The position numbers and the translations under genes were made by a program. A DNA stretch of 64,000 nt. Origin: an uncultured Phascolarctobacterium sp. Its GTDB lineage: Bacteria; Bacillota; Negativicutes; Acidaminococcales; Acidaminococcaceae. The notes beneath the pieces are model-generated. The model had not been told where the DNA came from. It did not search any database and worked only from the letters and a program-made list of their open reading frames with translations. The stretch is taken from positions 54,204-118,203 of the forward strand of contig CASDXO010000012.1 in the NCBI GenBank assembly GCA_949285135.1, given 5' to 3'. Shown piece by piece: positions 28,615-36,486 of this stretch (position 1 is its first letter; each line of letters begins with the position of its first letter).

Positions 28615-29235
28615 TTAAATTACTTCTCCTTGAAAAGCAATAGCTTTACCTAAAATTCTTACTTGATGGAAATCGTCTTTACGAATAATAATTGGGCGGA
28701 ATTTCGGATTTTCTGCACGAAGTTCGATTGTATCTTGTGTAATATATACTCTTTTAAGGGTAACTTCATCATCAATACTTACAGCTGCAATTTCACCGTT
28801 CTCAACTTCTGGCTGCTGTTTTATAAAAACAATATCGCCATCATAAATTCTGGCATTAATCATACTGTCGCCCTGAGCTCTTAAACAAAAATCAACATGA
28901 ATATCTGATCCACACTGAACATATCCTTCAAAAACTTCTTCTGCCATAATTGGAGTACCGCAAGCGATTTTCCCAAGCATAGGAATTTTCTTTTTTGATA
29001 CAGGGAAAATATTTGAGTACGAAGGAGTATCTGTCCAGCCCATAAGATATTCAGGCGTTGTTTGTAGAATTTTGGCCAAAGGAGTTAAAGCTGAAATAGG
29101 GACCTTTTCTATATCTTTACTTTCATATCGATAATATGTTGCTCTGGAGATACCTAATTCTTTTGCTACATTATCAGCATCCAAGCCTAATTCTTTCCTT
29201 CTGGTTTTTATACGGTCATTTACTGTTAATTTCAT
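28615..29235 (-). CDS. LexA-like phage repressor (HTH + peptidase S24)
   Basis: CI-type repressor that keeps the prophage silent. The N-terminal HTH_3 domain (about 4-65; NVAKELGISRATYYRYESKD) is followed by a LexA-type self-cleaving domain. The cleavage site is probably Cys-Gly in GKIACGTPI. The catalytic Ser lies in LRAQGDSMINARIYDGD and the Lys in DEVTLKRVYI. ATG 29235 stands behind AAAAGGTGG; 206 residues. All catalytic parts are present, so induction by RecA during DNA damage is expected. Confidence 0.92.
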   Translation of the reverse strand: MKLTVNDRIKTRRKELGLDADNVAKELGISRATYYRYESKDIEKVPISALTPLAKILQTTPEYLMGWTDTPSYSNIFPVSKKKIPMLGKIACGTPIMAEEVFEGYVQCGSDIHVDFCLRAQGDSMINARIYDGDIVFIKQQPEVENGEIAAVSIDDEVTLKRVYITQDTIELRAENPKFRPIIIRKDDFHQVRILGKAIAFQGEVI

Positions 29236-29263
29236 AAATACCACCTTTTCTTAGTACATTTTA

Positions 29264-29371
29264 ATTATATACATTTAGTATCAAAAATGCAATAAAATTT
29301 ATCATAAACGAAACAGTAATAATCAAAAATGCGAAAAAATGATTGACAATTAGTTTGTGTAGATGTAATAT
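29264..29371. promoter_or_regulatory. Divergent repressor/early promoters with operator repeats
   Basis: Leftward repressor promoter: -35 TTGCAT (complement of 29287-29292), 17 bases, TATAAT (complement of 29264-29269). Rightward early promoter: TTGACA (29343-29348), 17 bases, TAATAT (29366-29371). ATCAAAAATGC occurs at 29280-29290, overlapping the leftward -35 box. It recurs at 29322-29332, just before the rightward -35 box, 42 bases away. These are probable repressor operators. Confidence 0.75.
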
Positions 29372-29377
29372 ATCCGT

Positions 29378-29395
29378 AGTCGCAATAATGAGAAA
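29378..29395 (+). repeat. 18-bp direct repeat flanking the Cro-like gene
   Basis: AGTCGCAATAATGAGAAA stands in the early leader (29378-29395). It recurs identically at 29618-29635, where it covers the end of the Cro-like gene and the ribosome-binding site of the next. It may be a protein-binding site or the scar of a duplication. Confidence 0.7.
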
Positions 29396-29412
29396 AAAGG
29401 AGGTGGCTATTA

Positions 29413-29628
29413 ATGAATATTTTGAAGTTAAAAGGAAAAATTGTTGAAAATGGTTTAAATAATATGTTATTTGCGGAAAAGATTGGATTGCCAATAGCGA
29501 CGTTTTACCGCAGATTGGAGAACGATGGAGTAGATTTTTCTATTGGTGAAATACAAAAAATTGTAGAAGTTCTTCATTTGACAAACGAGGAAGCAATAGA
29601 AATTTTTTTAATTAAAAAGTCGCAATAA
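29413..29628 (+). CDS. Cro-like helix-turn-helix protein
   Basis: First gene of the rightward early unit, 71 residues. It is a small HTH domain (NNMLFAEKIGLPIATFYRRLEN about 16-37) with no second domain. Position opposite the repressor and shared operators make it the Cro counterpart that commits to lytic growth. The ATG is behind AAAGGAGG. Confidence 0.8.
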   Translation: MNILKLKGKIVENGLNNMLFAEKIGLPIATFYRRLENDGVDFSIGEIQKIVEVLHLTNEEAIEIFLIKKSQ

Positions 29629-29644
29629 TGAGAAAGGAAAACGA

Positions 29645-29827
29645 ATGAAATTAGCTCAAACTTTAGTAATAGCATGGTTTTTAACTCGATTAGCTATCCA
29701 TGCTCTTTATCATGGAGATGCTATAAAAACACCAGTAGTTAGATATGACTTTTGGAGAACTATGATTGATGTAATTATTACTGCAGGTGTTTTATATTGG
29801 GGCGGTTTTTTTGACTGCTTGTTATGA
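29645..29827 (+). CDS. Small membrane protein
   Basis: 60 residues with two hydrophobic stretches (about 5-20 and 40-58). ATG 29645 lies behind AAAGGAAAACG. No family recognised; early-region membrane peptides of this size are common in phages. Confidence 0.55.
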   Translation: MKLAQTLVIAWFLTRLAIHALYHGDAIKTPVVRYDFWRTMIDVIITAGVLYWGGFFDCLL

Positions 29828-29836
29828 GGTACAGAT

Positions 29837-30046
29837 ATGAAAAAGGTTGACTGGTTGTTCCGGACATCTGGAACAGCAAATATTAGCCCGCTTTGCCAAC
29901 GGCAATTGGCAACGGCAATGGTTGAAGTAGCAATGGAAACTGGATTGTTATCCGAAGTTAAGGAGGTGAAACCACATGACCAGAAAACGCAAGTGCTTCA
30001 AATGCGGCGTGGACTTGACCCGGAAAAATTATGCTCAGGTATTTGA
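29837..30046 (+). CDS. Hypothetical early protein
   Basis: 69 residues. The first 45 form a plausible small helical protein (SPLCQRQLATAMVEVAMETGLL). The last 24 overlap the next gene in another frame. No family recognised. It starts 10 bases after the membrane-protein gene. Confidence 0.5.
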   Translation: MKKVDWLFRTSGTANISPLCQRQLATAMVEVAMETGLLSEVKEVKPHDQKTQVLQMRRGLDPEKLCSGI

Positions 30047-30131
30047 CCGGGATTCCTGCAAGGTCGTAATTGTTTGTCCTCGCTGTGCAAATAAGATTTG
30101 TTTAAAAGAAAGGGGAATGTCAAATGTGTAA
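29976..30131 (+). CDS. Small zinc-ribbon protein
   Basis: 51 codons, below the usual size cut-off. Two CxxC pairs (CFKCG near 7-11 and CPRCANK near 34-40) predict a zinc ribbon. The start is well supported by AAGGAGGTG 8 bases upstream. It overlaps the genes on both sides. Partner unknown. Confidence 0.7.
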   Translation: MTRKRKCFKCGVDLTRKNYAQVFDRDSCKVVIVCPRCANKICLKERGMSNV

Positions 30132-30495
30132 AAAAAATGACATGCGCCGCGGCAACGACGCATGTCCGGTTAAGGTTGACGAGCGGAACAGCTGTCAGAA
30201 ACTGTCCGCAGCTAAAAGTATAGCACTAATCTTACTGATTGTCATTACAGCGCTTTTGGTGGCTGGCTTTATGGATATTTTCCGCGGTCCTGATACCGAA
30301 TGGGTGCAACAGACTTATGTTGTATCGGAAGGAGATACTTTGTGGAGCATCGGGCAGAGAGTTAAAGCTGCAGGAGATGAGCGCGACATCCGGGAGATTG
30401 TATTTGAGTTACGCCGTCAAAACAAACTGGAAAATTATATTCGTCCGGGTGACGAGGTAAAGATTTGGGCGGAGGGGCTTAAACATGACAGATAA
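30124..30495 (+). CDS. Membrane-anchored LysM protein (YneA-like layout)
   Basis: 123 residues: a short cytoplasmic part, one membrane helix (about 30-48), then one LysM domain (about 64-112; YVVSEGDTLWSIGQRV, IRPGDEVKIW). LysM binds peptidoglycan. The same layout and size occur in YneA, the SOS-induced cell-division inhibitor of Bacillus; function here is inferred from layout only. Codons 5-20 lie in a DNA repeat also found at 37201. It overlaps the zinc-ribbon gene by 8 bases. Confidence 0.75.
   Translation: MCKKNDMRRGNDACPVKVDERNSCQKLSAAKSIALILLIVITALLVAGFMDIFRGPDTEWVQQTYVVSEGDTLWSIGQRVKAAGDERDIREIVFELRRQNKLENYIRPGDEVKIWAEGLKHDR
30137..30183 (+). repeat. Hairpin repeat, copy 1
   Basis: 47 bases, 43 identical to 37201-37247. 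GACATGCG (30139-30146) pairs perfectly with CGCATGTC (30159-30166). In this copy the element lies inside the LysM gene and encodes MRRGNDACPVKVDE. Confidence 0.75.
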
Positions 30496-30856
30496 GATTA
30501 CTGTGGCTTATTTTGATGGAGATACTTCAAAACTGATTCAAATATCCAGGCAGCCAACTTTGGCTGAGCTTCGGGAACTCGTCAAAGGTCATATAGAGTT
30601 TTTCCCTCTGCCGATCATAGAAGGTAAAGCACTGAACTTGATTTGCAATGAAAACGGCAAGAAGTTATTCCGATATCGGCCATCTTTGTTTTTAAGAAAC
30701 CAAGATGGATATCTTGTTGATATAGTATTCGGACCTTGCTTTATTTGCGGATATATCGACAGCCGCGGCAAAACTGATATATTTTCTGGGATAACTGAGG
30801 AAGATTTTATCAGAATACAGAGTATGTGTGGAGTTGTTGTCAATGGCCAGAAGTAA
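30485..30856 (+). CDS. DUF3846-like phage protein
   Basis: 123 residues. The order LAELRELVKGHIEFFPLP, then LICNENGK, RYRPSLFL and VDIVFGPCFICGY fits the DUF3846 family of small phage and plasmid proteins of unknown role. It overlaps the LysM gene by 11 bases and the next gene by 14. Confidence 0.65.
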   Translation: MTDKITVAYFDGDTSKLIQISRQPTLAELRELVKGHIEFFPLPIIEGKALNLICNENGKKLFRYRPSLFLRNQDGYLVDIVFGPCFICGYIDSRGKTDIFSGITEEDFIRIQSMCGVVVNGQK

Positions 30857-31130
30857 AGACCTAATTAAAGAAATTGAAAAGCTGGCCACTCCTACTGTGC
30901 GTATTGAACGTGCTGAATTCGGCAAACGCATTTCAGAGTTTTGCACTCTGTATAAATCAGTATATAACCTGGCAAAAAATCCGGACTGTAAAATATCGGC
31001 AACATTTGCAGGCAGGTTCGTATATGTGGACCGGCTACATTACCTGGATTTTTTAAAAGATTTAGGGTTGCTGCGATATAAATTCAGCAGAAAAAAATAT
31101 AAAACAGGAGGCAAAAAACATGAAAATTAA
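30843..31130 (+). CDS. Hypothetical early protein
   Basis: 95 residues from ATG 30843 (MARSKDLIKEIEKL), overlapping the previous stop. Mostly helical and basic at the C-terminus. It overlaps the start of the ATPase gene by 11 bases, so it belongs to the recombination operon. No family recognised. Confidence 0.6.
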   Translation: MARSKDLIKEIEKLATPTVRIERAEFGKRISEFCTLYKSVYNLAKNPDCKISATFAGRFVYVDRLHYLDFLKDLGLLRYKFSRKKYKTGGKKHEN

Positions 31131-33075
31131 AAGCCTTGAACTTACTCACTTTCATAACCAAGCTGCACTGAGAGTTGACTTCTCTGATAGCGTAACAAAT
31201 ATTTACGGCGCTAACGGCAGCGGTAAAACAACAATTTTGGATGCACTGCATTTCCTTTTGTATCAAAAGGACAGCAAAGGTCGTAGCGATACTTCCGTAC
31301 GGCCGTATAATTCTGACGGTCAGCTTATGCATGAGATTGAGACATCGGTTAAGGGCGTATTCGATGTTAACGGATATGAGTTCACGCTGCAGATTGTTCA
31401 TAAAGAAAAATGGACAAAAATCACTGGTACAGATGAACGTAAGCTCACCGGCAACACTAATGAATTTTACGTTGATGGGGTACCGAAAAAGCAGAAAGAA
31501 TACGCTGCATTTGTTCAAGAGTACTTTATGGAACCATGGTTTTCACACACTACTAACCCTAATACATTCCCGGAGCTGCCGTGGCAGAAGCAGAGAAGTA
31601 TACTCATTGATCTTATCGGAGACATTAAGAATGATGATGTTTTCGCAGTTCATCCGGAGCTGCAGCCGTTGGAAGCAGATCTGGAACGATTTACTACCGT
31701 AGATCTGAAAAAAAAGCTTGATAACGAAATCAAAGGTTATAAGCAAATCATTGAAGAGGTTCCTGCCAGGATTGATGAACTCACTAAGTCTTTATCAGAT
31801 ATTACTGATCCGGAGTTACAACGCAAGCAGGCAGAAGTAATTTTGCTGCAGGCCCAGAAGCCGCTGGAAGAGCTGCAGGCCAAAAGAGCGGCTGTTATTA
31901 ATGGTACGGCCGTTAGTGACTTGTCTAACAAAGTCCAGCTATTGGAAAGCAAGATGGCTGTGATCCGCGGAATCCGCAGAGAAAAGATTGCCAAGGTTCA
32001 GGAGCCTTTTAAGGCCAAGGCTGCTGAAATAGGTCAGCAGTGTGATAACGCGGCTGCTCAGCTTCGTCTGTTGCGGCCGCAGATGGTTAATCTTGAACGC
32101 CAACTGGCAGAAGCCGAAGCGAAAAGAAAAACTCTGATCGAGACCTGGCAGGCTATTGATGCTGAGGTATTCGACGAAACAGAATGTCCATGCTGCCATA
32201 GGCCGTACACCGAGGAAATGCTGCAGCCAATGCTTGAACGTTTCAATCTCAGCAAAGCTGAAAGAACTGAAAAATGCAATGCGGACGGCGAAGAAATCTC
32301 CGAAAAAATCCAATCGCTGAAGAAAGAAAAATCTGAGCTGCTGACCAAAATTAATGAGCTCAGCTCATTTGAAGTTGAGACAGCGCCGAAGCTGCGTTTG
32401 GAAAACCAGCAAGCTATGCAGGCAGCTGTTGATCGTGTGCTGCCGGTTGAAGATTTTATCCATCCAGATACACATGAGAAATTCTATGACCTGTTTGAAC
32501 AGATAAAGCTTAGGACTCGTGAACTTGATGATGCTAAGTTAGATGTCAATTTACATCTGCAGAAGATTGATAAAGAAATCGAGGAAGCTAAGAAGCCGGT
32601 TGATGAGGCTCAACAGACCATTATGCGCATCAGAATGGATGCCGAAACCAGAGAACGTATTGAGCAGCTAAAGAGCAAGAAAAAGAACGCTATGCTGAAG
32701 CAAGGTGATTGTGAGCAGAAGCTAAACCTGCTTAATAGATTCATCGCGGACAAGATCGATATGCTGACTGAAAGTATTAATAATCTTTTCCCGAATGTAT
32801 CTTTCAAATTGTTTGAGAAAAACATCGGAAATGAAGGTATCAAGGAGACCTGCGAGATTACCATGCACGGGGTGCCGTACCGTCAGTTAAGTTTTGCTGA
32901 AAAGCATATAGCAGGCATGGAAATCATCAGGGTTATTGCCGATAAGCTGCATCTGGATAATCCTGTTTTTATTGATAACCGCGAAAGTATCTCCCAGCTG
33001 CCGGATGCACCGGGCCAGCTGATTAACCTGATAGTATCTGCATATGATAGGAGGTTGAGAATTGAACATGTTTGA
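31120..33075 (+). CDS. SbcC/Rad50-like AAA ATPase
   Basis: 651 residues with the layout of SMC-like nucleases: Walker A GANGSGKTTILDAL (about 32-45), a long coiled coil (about 215-560), a central CxxC hook (ETECPCCHRPY, about 353-363) and a C-terminal part with LSFAEKHIAGMEII. The Walker B-like strand PVFIDNRESISQLP follows. Such ATPases work on DNA ends with a nuclease. No SbcD-type nuclease is adjacent; the MBL-fold protein and RecT-like protein downstream are the obvious partners to consider. Confidence 0.82.
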   Translation: MKIKSLELTHFHNQAALRVDFSDSVTNIYGANGSGKTTILDALHFLLYQKDSKGRSDTSVRPYNSDGQLMHEIETSVKGVFDVNGYEFTLQIVHKEKWTKITGTDERKLTGNTNEFYVDGVPKKQKEYAAFVQEYFMEPWFSHTTNPNTFPELPWQKQRSILIDLIGDIKNDDVFAVHPELQPLEADLERFTTVDLKKKLDNEIKGYKQIIEEVPARIDELTKSLSDITDPELQRKQAEVILLQAQKPLEELQAKRAAVINGTAVSDLSNKVQLLESKMAVIRGIRREKIAKVQEPFKAKAAEIGQQCDNAAAQLRLLRPQMVNLERQLAEAEAKRKTLIETWQAIDAEVFDETECPCCHRPYTEEMLQPMLERFNLSKAERTEKCNADGEEISEKIQSLKKEKSELLTKINELSSFEVETAPKLRLENQQAMQAAVDRVLPVEDFIHPDTHEKFYDLFEQIKLRTRELDDAKLDVNLHLQKIDKEIEEAKKPVDEAQQTIMRIRMDAETRERIEQLKSKKKNAMLKQGDCEQKLNLLNRFIADKIDMLTESINNLFPNVSFKLFEKNIGNEGIKETCEITMHGVPYRQLSFAEKHIAGMEIIRVIADKLHLDNPVFIDNRESISQLPDAPGQLINLIVSAYDRRLRIEHV

Positions 33076-33163
33076 GTTGGGTTGCGTATGCATGGCTGGT
33101 CTTTTTGGCATTTGGGTGGTAATGGAAGTCTGCGAAAAATTGTTCAGAGAGGAGGAAAAATAA
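33068..33163 (+). CDS. 31-residue membrane peptide
   Basis: ATG 33068 overlaps the ATPase stop. The frame ends in TAATG, shared with the next start. One hydrophobic stretch (MAGLFGIWVVMEV) and an acidic/basic tail. Coupled on both sides, which supports translation. Function unknown. Confidence 0.45.
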   Translation: MFELGCVCMAGLFGIWVVMEVCEKLFREEEK

Positions 33164-33501
33164 TGGAGTGGGTTTATGGATGCATAGGTTTTTCGATAGG
33201 CATGTTTATTGGATTTTATTTTAAATCTTGTAAGGATGGTTATTGTGTAGATGTTTCTGCTTTAAAAAAAATCAACAGAGAAGCAAATTCATTTACTGCA
33301 CCAGCGCCACCTCCAGCAAGAAGGCCACCGGTTAATGTATTGGTATCTATAGATGAGATGGTTTATGTAGAAATAGATGGTAAAGCTATCTACTGTAAGG
33401 TTGTTGGCATAAATCACGATGGAGTAGTAATTAGTTATGGCAAGGATAAACCAATAAAAAAGATTTTTAACAACAGTCAAATTTACAAAACGAAGGAGTA
33501 A
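33163..33501 (+). CDS. Small single-span membrane protein
   Basis: 112 residues: an N-terminal membrane helix (about 3-20), a Pro/Ala-rich linker (APAPPPARRPP) and a beta-rich C-terminal domain (VYVEIDGKAIYCKVVGINHDGVVISYG pattern). ATG 33163 is behind GAGAGGAGG. No family recognised. Confidence 0.6.
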   Translation: MEWVYGCIGFSIGMFIGFYFKSCKDGYCVDVSALKKINREANSFTAPAPPPARRPPVNVLVSIDEMVYVEIDGKAIYCKVVGINHDGVVISYGKDKPIKKIFNNSQIYKTKE

Positions 33502-33506
33502 GAATT

Positions 33507-34244
33507 ATGGATAATCAAGTAATGAAATCTGGAAACGAAGTGAGTATGTTCAATCTGAATGGTTTGACTACCATGATTGGTTTGGCTAAGACTTTGGCTG
33601 ATGCAACAATTATTCCGGAAACATTTCAGAAAAATCCGGCCAATATTTTGATTGCATTAAATATGGCTCAACGCATGAATGCTGATCCGTTGATGATTAT
33701 GCAGAATATGTATATTGTGAATGGTAATCCAAGCTTTAGCAGTAAGTTTTTGATTGCATGTTTTAATACTTGCGGTCGATTCACCAGTATTAAGTACGAA
33801 TTCTTTGGCGAGCCAGGAACCGATAATCATGGCTGCCGTGCATATGCAACAGAAAAAGCCACTAATGAAAAAGTAAAAAGTGTTGATGTTACCATTGGTA
33901 TGGCTAAAGCTGAAAGATGGTATGATAAACAACTCAGTAAATGGAAGACAATGCCCCAGCTCATGCTCCAGTATCGATCTGCAGCTTTTCTTATTCGTAC
34001 TGTAGCTCCAGAAATCAGCATGGGCTTACAAACGACAGAAGAATTACAGGATACTATTGAGCTTACTGCGGACAGTTCCGGTTCTTTTGTAGCTGAAAAA
34101 CAAGCGGTAGAAAATGAGATTAAAGCTGTTAGTGAAAAAGCTGCTGTCGTTGATATTCCAGCTGCCGCTGTGCCGCCTACAGCAGAAAAAGTTACTGCAG
34201 AAACGACTAAAAAAAATTCCCAACCCAGCTGGATGAATGATTGA
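33507..34244 (+). CDS. RecT-like single-strand annealing protein (putative)
   Basis: 245 residues. The pattern NPANILIALNMAQRMNADPL, QNMYIVNGNPSFSSKFLIA, then MPQLMLQYRSAAFLIRTVAP and SMGLQTTEELQD matches Firmicute phage proteins assigned to the RecT group. RecT anneals complementary strands during phage recombination. A low-complexity Ala/Lys/Glu tail precedes the C-terminal PSWMND. It lies between the SbcC-like ATPase and the MBL protein, a recombination neighbourhood. Confidence 0.68.
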   Translation: MDNQVMKSGNEVSMFNLNGLTTMIGLAKTLADATIIPETFQKNPANILIALNMAQRMNADPLMIMQNMYIVNGNPSFSSKFLIACFNTCGRFTSIKYEFFGEPGTDNHGCRAYATEKATNEKVKSVDVTIGMAKAERWYDKQLSKWKTMPQLMLQYRSAAFLIRTVAPEISMGLQTTEELQDTIELTADSSGSFVAEKQAVENEIKAVSEKAAVVDIPAAAVPPTAEKVTAETTKKNSQPSWMND

Positions 34245-34938
34245 GGTTCAAGTAATTGCATCCGGAAGTTCTGGCAACTGCTACCGTATAAAAAGCGGTA
34301 GCAGTCAGCTTTTGCTTGAGGCTGGCATTCCGCTAAAAAAGATTAAGGAAGCCATCAATTGGGAGTTGGGACACATTGACGGCTGCTTAATAACTCACGA
34401 ACATATGGACCATGCCCATGCCGCAGAGGATCTTCTGCGTGCGGGGATTGAATTGTTCATGAGCAAGGGAACGGCGGAAGCATTATTGCTGGAAAATAAG
34501 GTGCGAGAAGTAGAAGCAGATACCGTATTCTCTATTGGAAAATGGACCATTATGCCGCTGCAGGCGCAGCATGATGCAGTTGAACCATTAGCCTTTTTGA
34601 TATCTGACGGAGAAGATAAGCTGCTCTTTGCCACAGATACATATTATCTGCATTACAAGTTTACTGGGCTGACACTTATTATGCTGGAATGTAATTACTC
34701 TGACGAGTTGCTCAAACAGCGAATGCTGGACGGGGTAATTACCACTCCACAAGCGCGCAGGTTGCTCCGTAGTCATTTTTCTTTGCGGCACGCGATACTT
34801 TTCTTTAGCAAGCAAAATTTGAGCCTTGTAAGGCAAATATGGCTGCTACACATTTCTGGCATGAATGGTAATCCCAAGCTTTTTGAAACTGAAATAAAAA
34901 AAATAACAGGAAAGCCGGTGATAGCGTGCGCAGGTTGA
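34237..34938 (+). CDS. MBL-fold metallohydrolase
   Basis: 233 residues of the YycJ/WalJ-like metallo-beta-lactamase fold. VIASGSSGNCYRIKSG at the start and LITHEHMDHAHA (HxHxDH motif) near residue 51 are clear, and LLFATDTYYL carries a further metal Asp. Phage copies next to recombination genes are presumed DNA-processing enzymes. It overlaps the RecT-like gene by 8 bases. Confidence 0.82.
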   Translation: MIEVQVIASGSSGNCYRIKSGSSQLLLEAGIPLKKIKEAINWELGHIDGCLITHEHMDHAHAAEDLLRAGIELFMSKGTAEALLLENKVREVEADTVFSIGKWTIMPLQAQHDAVEPLAFLISDGEDKLLFATDTYYLHYKFTGLTLIMLECNYSDELLKQRMLDGVITTPQARRLLRSHFSLRHAILFFSKQNLSLVRQIWLLHISGMNGNPKLFETEIKKITGKPVIACAG

Positions 34939-35031
34939 GATTGATTTACAGATTATTTAAGTCGTATTCCAAAATATATCCTTTCAGTTATAGGTATAAA
35001 TTTAATAAAAGATTAAGTGAGGTGCAGAATC

Positions 35032-35682
35032 ATGGCAGAAAGCAAAGTGTTGACAATGAATCGGGACGAGGAAGAGATGTTTACTCCGGAAGAGAAGGAG
35101 CAAATGGATCCGAAACCAGAGCGGCCGGTATTCGGACAACCATTTTACGAAAATCAGGAATCAGAAAATGTTTTGGCCGTCGCAGAGTTTGGCGGCAAAT
35201 TTCAAATAAAAAATAATATCTGGACTCCGATCGCGCGGAAAATGTGGAAGTTATATAAGGAGTTGCAGAGTTGTAACCCGTCTACAATTCTTTTTGTTTC
35301 TATTGACGAGGGTAAAAAGAAGTTCCGCGGCCGTCCTGTAGTAATGGAGATATCTGTTCTGAGTCAGCAGCTGTCTGAACTTTTCAAACAGATGTCCGGG
35401 TTTAATTTTACTCACGTTATCCGTATTTATAAAACAAATGCTGAAAGTAAAACGCACGAACAGCTACTGGTTCATCTGTACAGGCAGATGAGGCAGATCC
35501 AGGAGAATGGTAAACTGCGTGACTACGACGAGAAAGAGTTTGCTGAAATCCAGGCAAATCTACGCCGGGATTGGGATGCCGACGGAGCATTTATCCCCAA
35601 CATCATTGATGCCGAAAATTGGGCTACGGTAAAACAGAGAAAACAGCAGTCTTTATTTGACGAAGCAAAAGCTGCTGAGTAA
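35032..35682 (+). CDS. Phage protein, possible inactive metallopeptidase relative
   Basis: 216 residues from ATG 35032 behind GAGGTG. Acidic N-terminus. The middle and end (STILFVSIDEG, FTHVIRIYK, THEQLLVHLYRQMRQI, RDYDEKEFAEIQANL) follow the order seen in the putative phage metallopeptidase family that normally carries HELCH. Here the expected zinc motif reads LVHLYRQM, so it would be inactive. This relation is an inference from pattern order. The gene sits just before the replication initiator. Confidence 0.5.
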   Translation: MAESKVLTMNRDEEEMFTPEEKEQMDPKPERPVFGQPFYENQESENVLAVAEFGGKFQIKNNIWTPIARKMWKLYKELQSCNPSTILFVSIDEGKKKFRGRPVVMEISVLSQQLSELFKQMSGFNFTHVIRIYKTNAESKTHEQLLVHLYRQMRQIQENGKLRDYDEKEFAEIQANLRRDWDADGAFIPNIIDAENWATVKQRKQQSLFDEAKAAE

Positions 35683-35694
35683 AGGAGGATAGCC

Positions 35695-36486
35695 ATGGAG
35701 ATTCACAGCTTCCGGGTAGATATTGCAACTGAATACGGAATAGCCGAAGCGATTCTCCTTGGCTATTTTTACCATTGGATTAAGGTTCACGAGCAAAATG
35801 AGACAAATTTTTATGATGGAAAATATTGGACTTTTGATACAGTCCGAGGATTGGTTGAAAAAATGCCTTATTTTACCAGAAGTACAGTTCATAGGGCGAT
35901 TAAAAAATTAGAAGAAAATAAATTGATTATTACCGGTAATTTTAACAAATTGTCTTATGATAAAACGACCTGGTATACGTTAACTGATGATGGAATGTTG
36001 TTGTTTGGACCCTGTCCCAAAATGAGACAAGGGCTGTCCCAAAATGGGACAACGATACCTATATATAAGGAAGAAAAAAAAGAGACCCTGTCCCAAAATG
36101 GGACAGGGCTGTCCCAAAATGGGACAACGATACCTATTCAATCTACCTATTCATTAGATGATGATGATAAGAGGAAAAAAGACGAAAGGTTTCCTGGTAA
36201 TAAGTATCCTAAAGAAGTCTATGAACAGGCTTTCAGTATTTATGCAAAATTTTTAAGGCCGATACCAAGTATGGGTATCCAGGAATCAATCATGGCGTGT
36301 GTGGATGATTATGGGTTAGATAAGTTTGAAGCAGCAGTAAAAAAAGCTGCTAAGAATAATGCAAGAAGTTTTAGCTATATCGAAGCGGTTTTAAGCAATA
36401 AACGAAAGGACGGTGAAAAAAATGGAAAAAATAAAAAAGTTAATACCACAAAGACCAGCCAGCCGCAAGTTAGTCAGTATATCTGA
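35695..36486 (+). CDS. DnaD-like replication initiator
   Basis: 263 residues. The N-terminal winged-helix part (IAEAILLGYFYHWI, YFTRSTVHRAIKKLEENKLI) is typical of phage initiators, and the C-terminal part (about 175-240; YEQAFSIYAKFLRPIPSM, YIEAVLSNKRKD) resembles the DnaD domain. The linker (about 107-145) is encoded by four copies of a palindromic iteron, giving repeated LSQNGT peptides. The gene therefore likely contains the phage origin. The helicase loader follows with an overlap. Confidence 0.85.
   Translation: MEIHSFRVDIATEYGIAEAILLGYFYHWIKVHEQNETNFYDGKYWTFDTVRGLVEKMPYFTRSTVHRAIKKLEENKLIITGNFNKLSYDKTTWYTLTDDGMLLFGPCPKMRQGLSQNGTTIPIYKEEKKETLSQNGTGLSQNGTTIPIQSTYSLDDDDKRKKDERFPGNKYPKEVYEQAFSIYAKFLRPIPSMGIQESIMACVDDYGLDKFEAAVKKAAKNNARSFSYIEAVLSNKRKDGEKNGKNKKVNTTKTSQPQVSQYI
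36013..36126 (+). repeat. Iteron array, probable phage replication origin
   Basis: Four copies of the palindrome TGTCCCAAAATGGGACA at 36013-36029 (one mismatch), 36035-36051, 36089-36105 and 36110-36126. They form two pairs spaced 22 and 21 bases (two helical turns), separated by a purine-rich, A+T-rich stretch suited to unwinding. Each pair is followed by AACGATACCTAT, so the pair is a duplicated unit of about 52 bases. Confidence 0.8.

Noticed and set aside
34926..35216. 96-codon ORF starting GTG at the end of the MBL gene
   Set aside because: 185 bases overlap the better-supported gene at 35032 in another frame; a short coupled peptide cannot be fully excluded.
36013..36126. CRISPR array
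   Set aside because: Repeats are palindromic, in two close pairs within a coding gene, with no unique spacers of regular length; iterons explain them.
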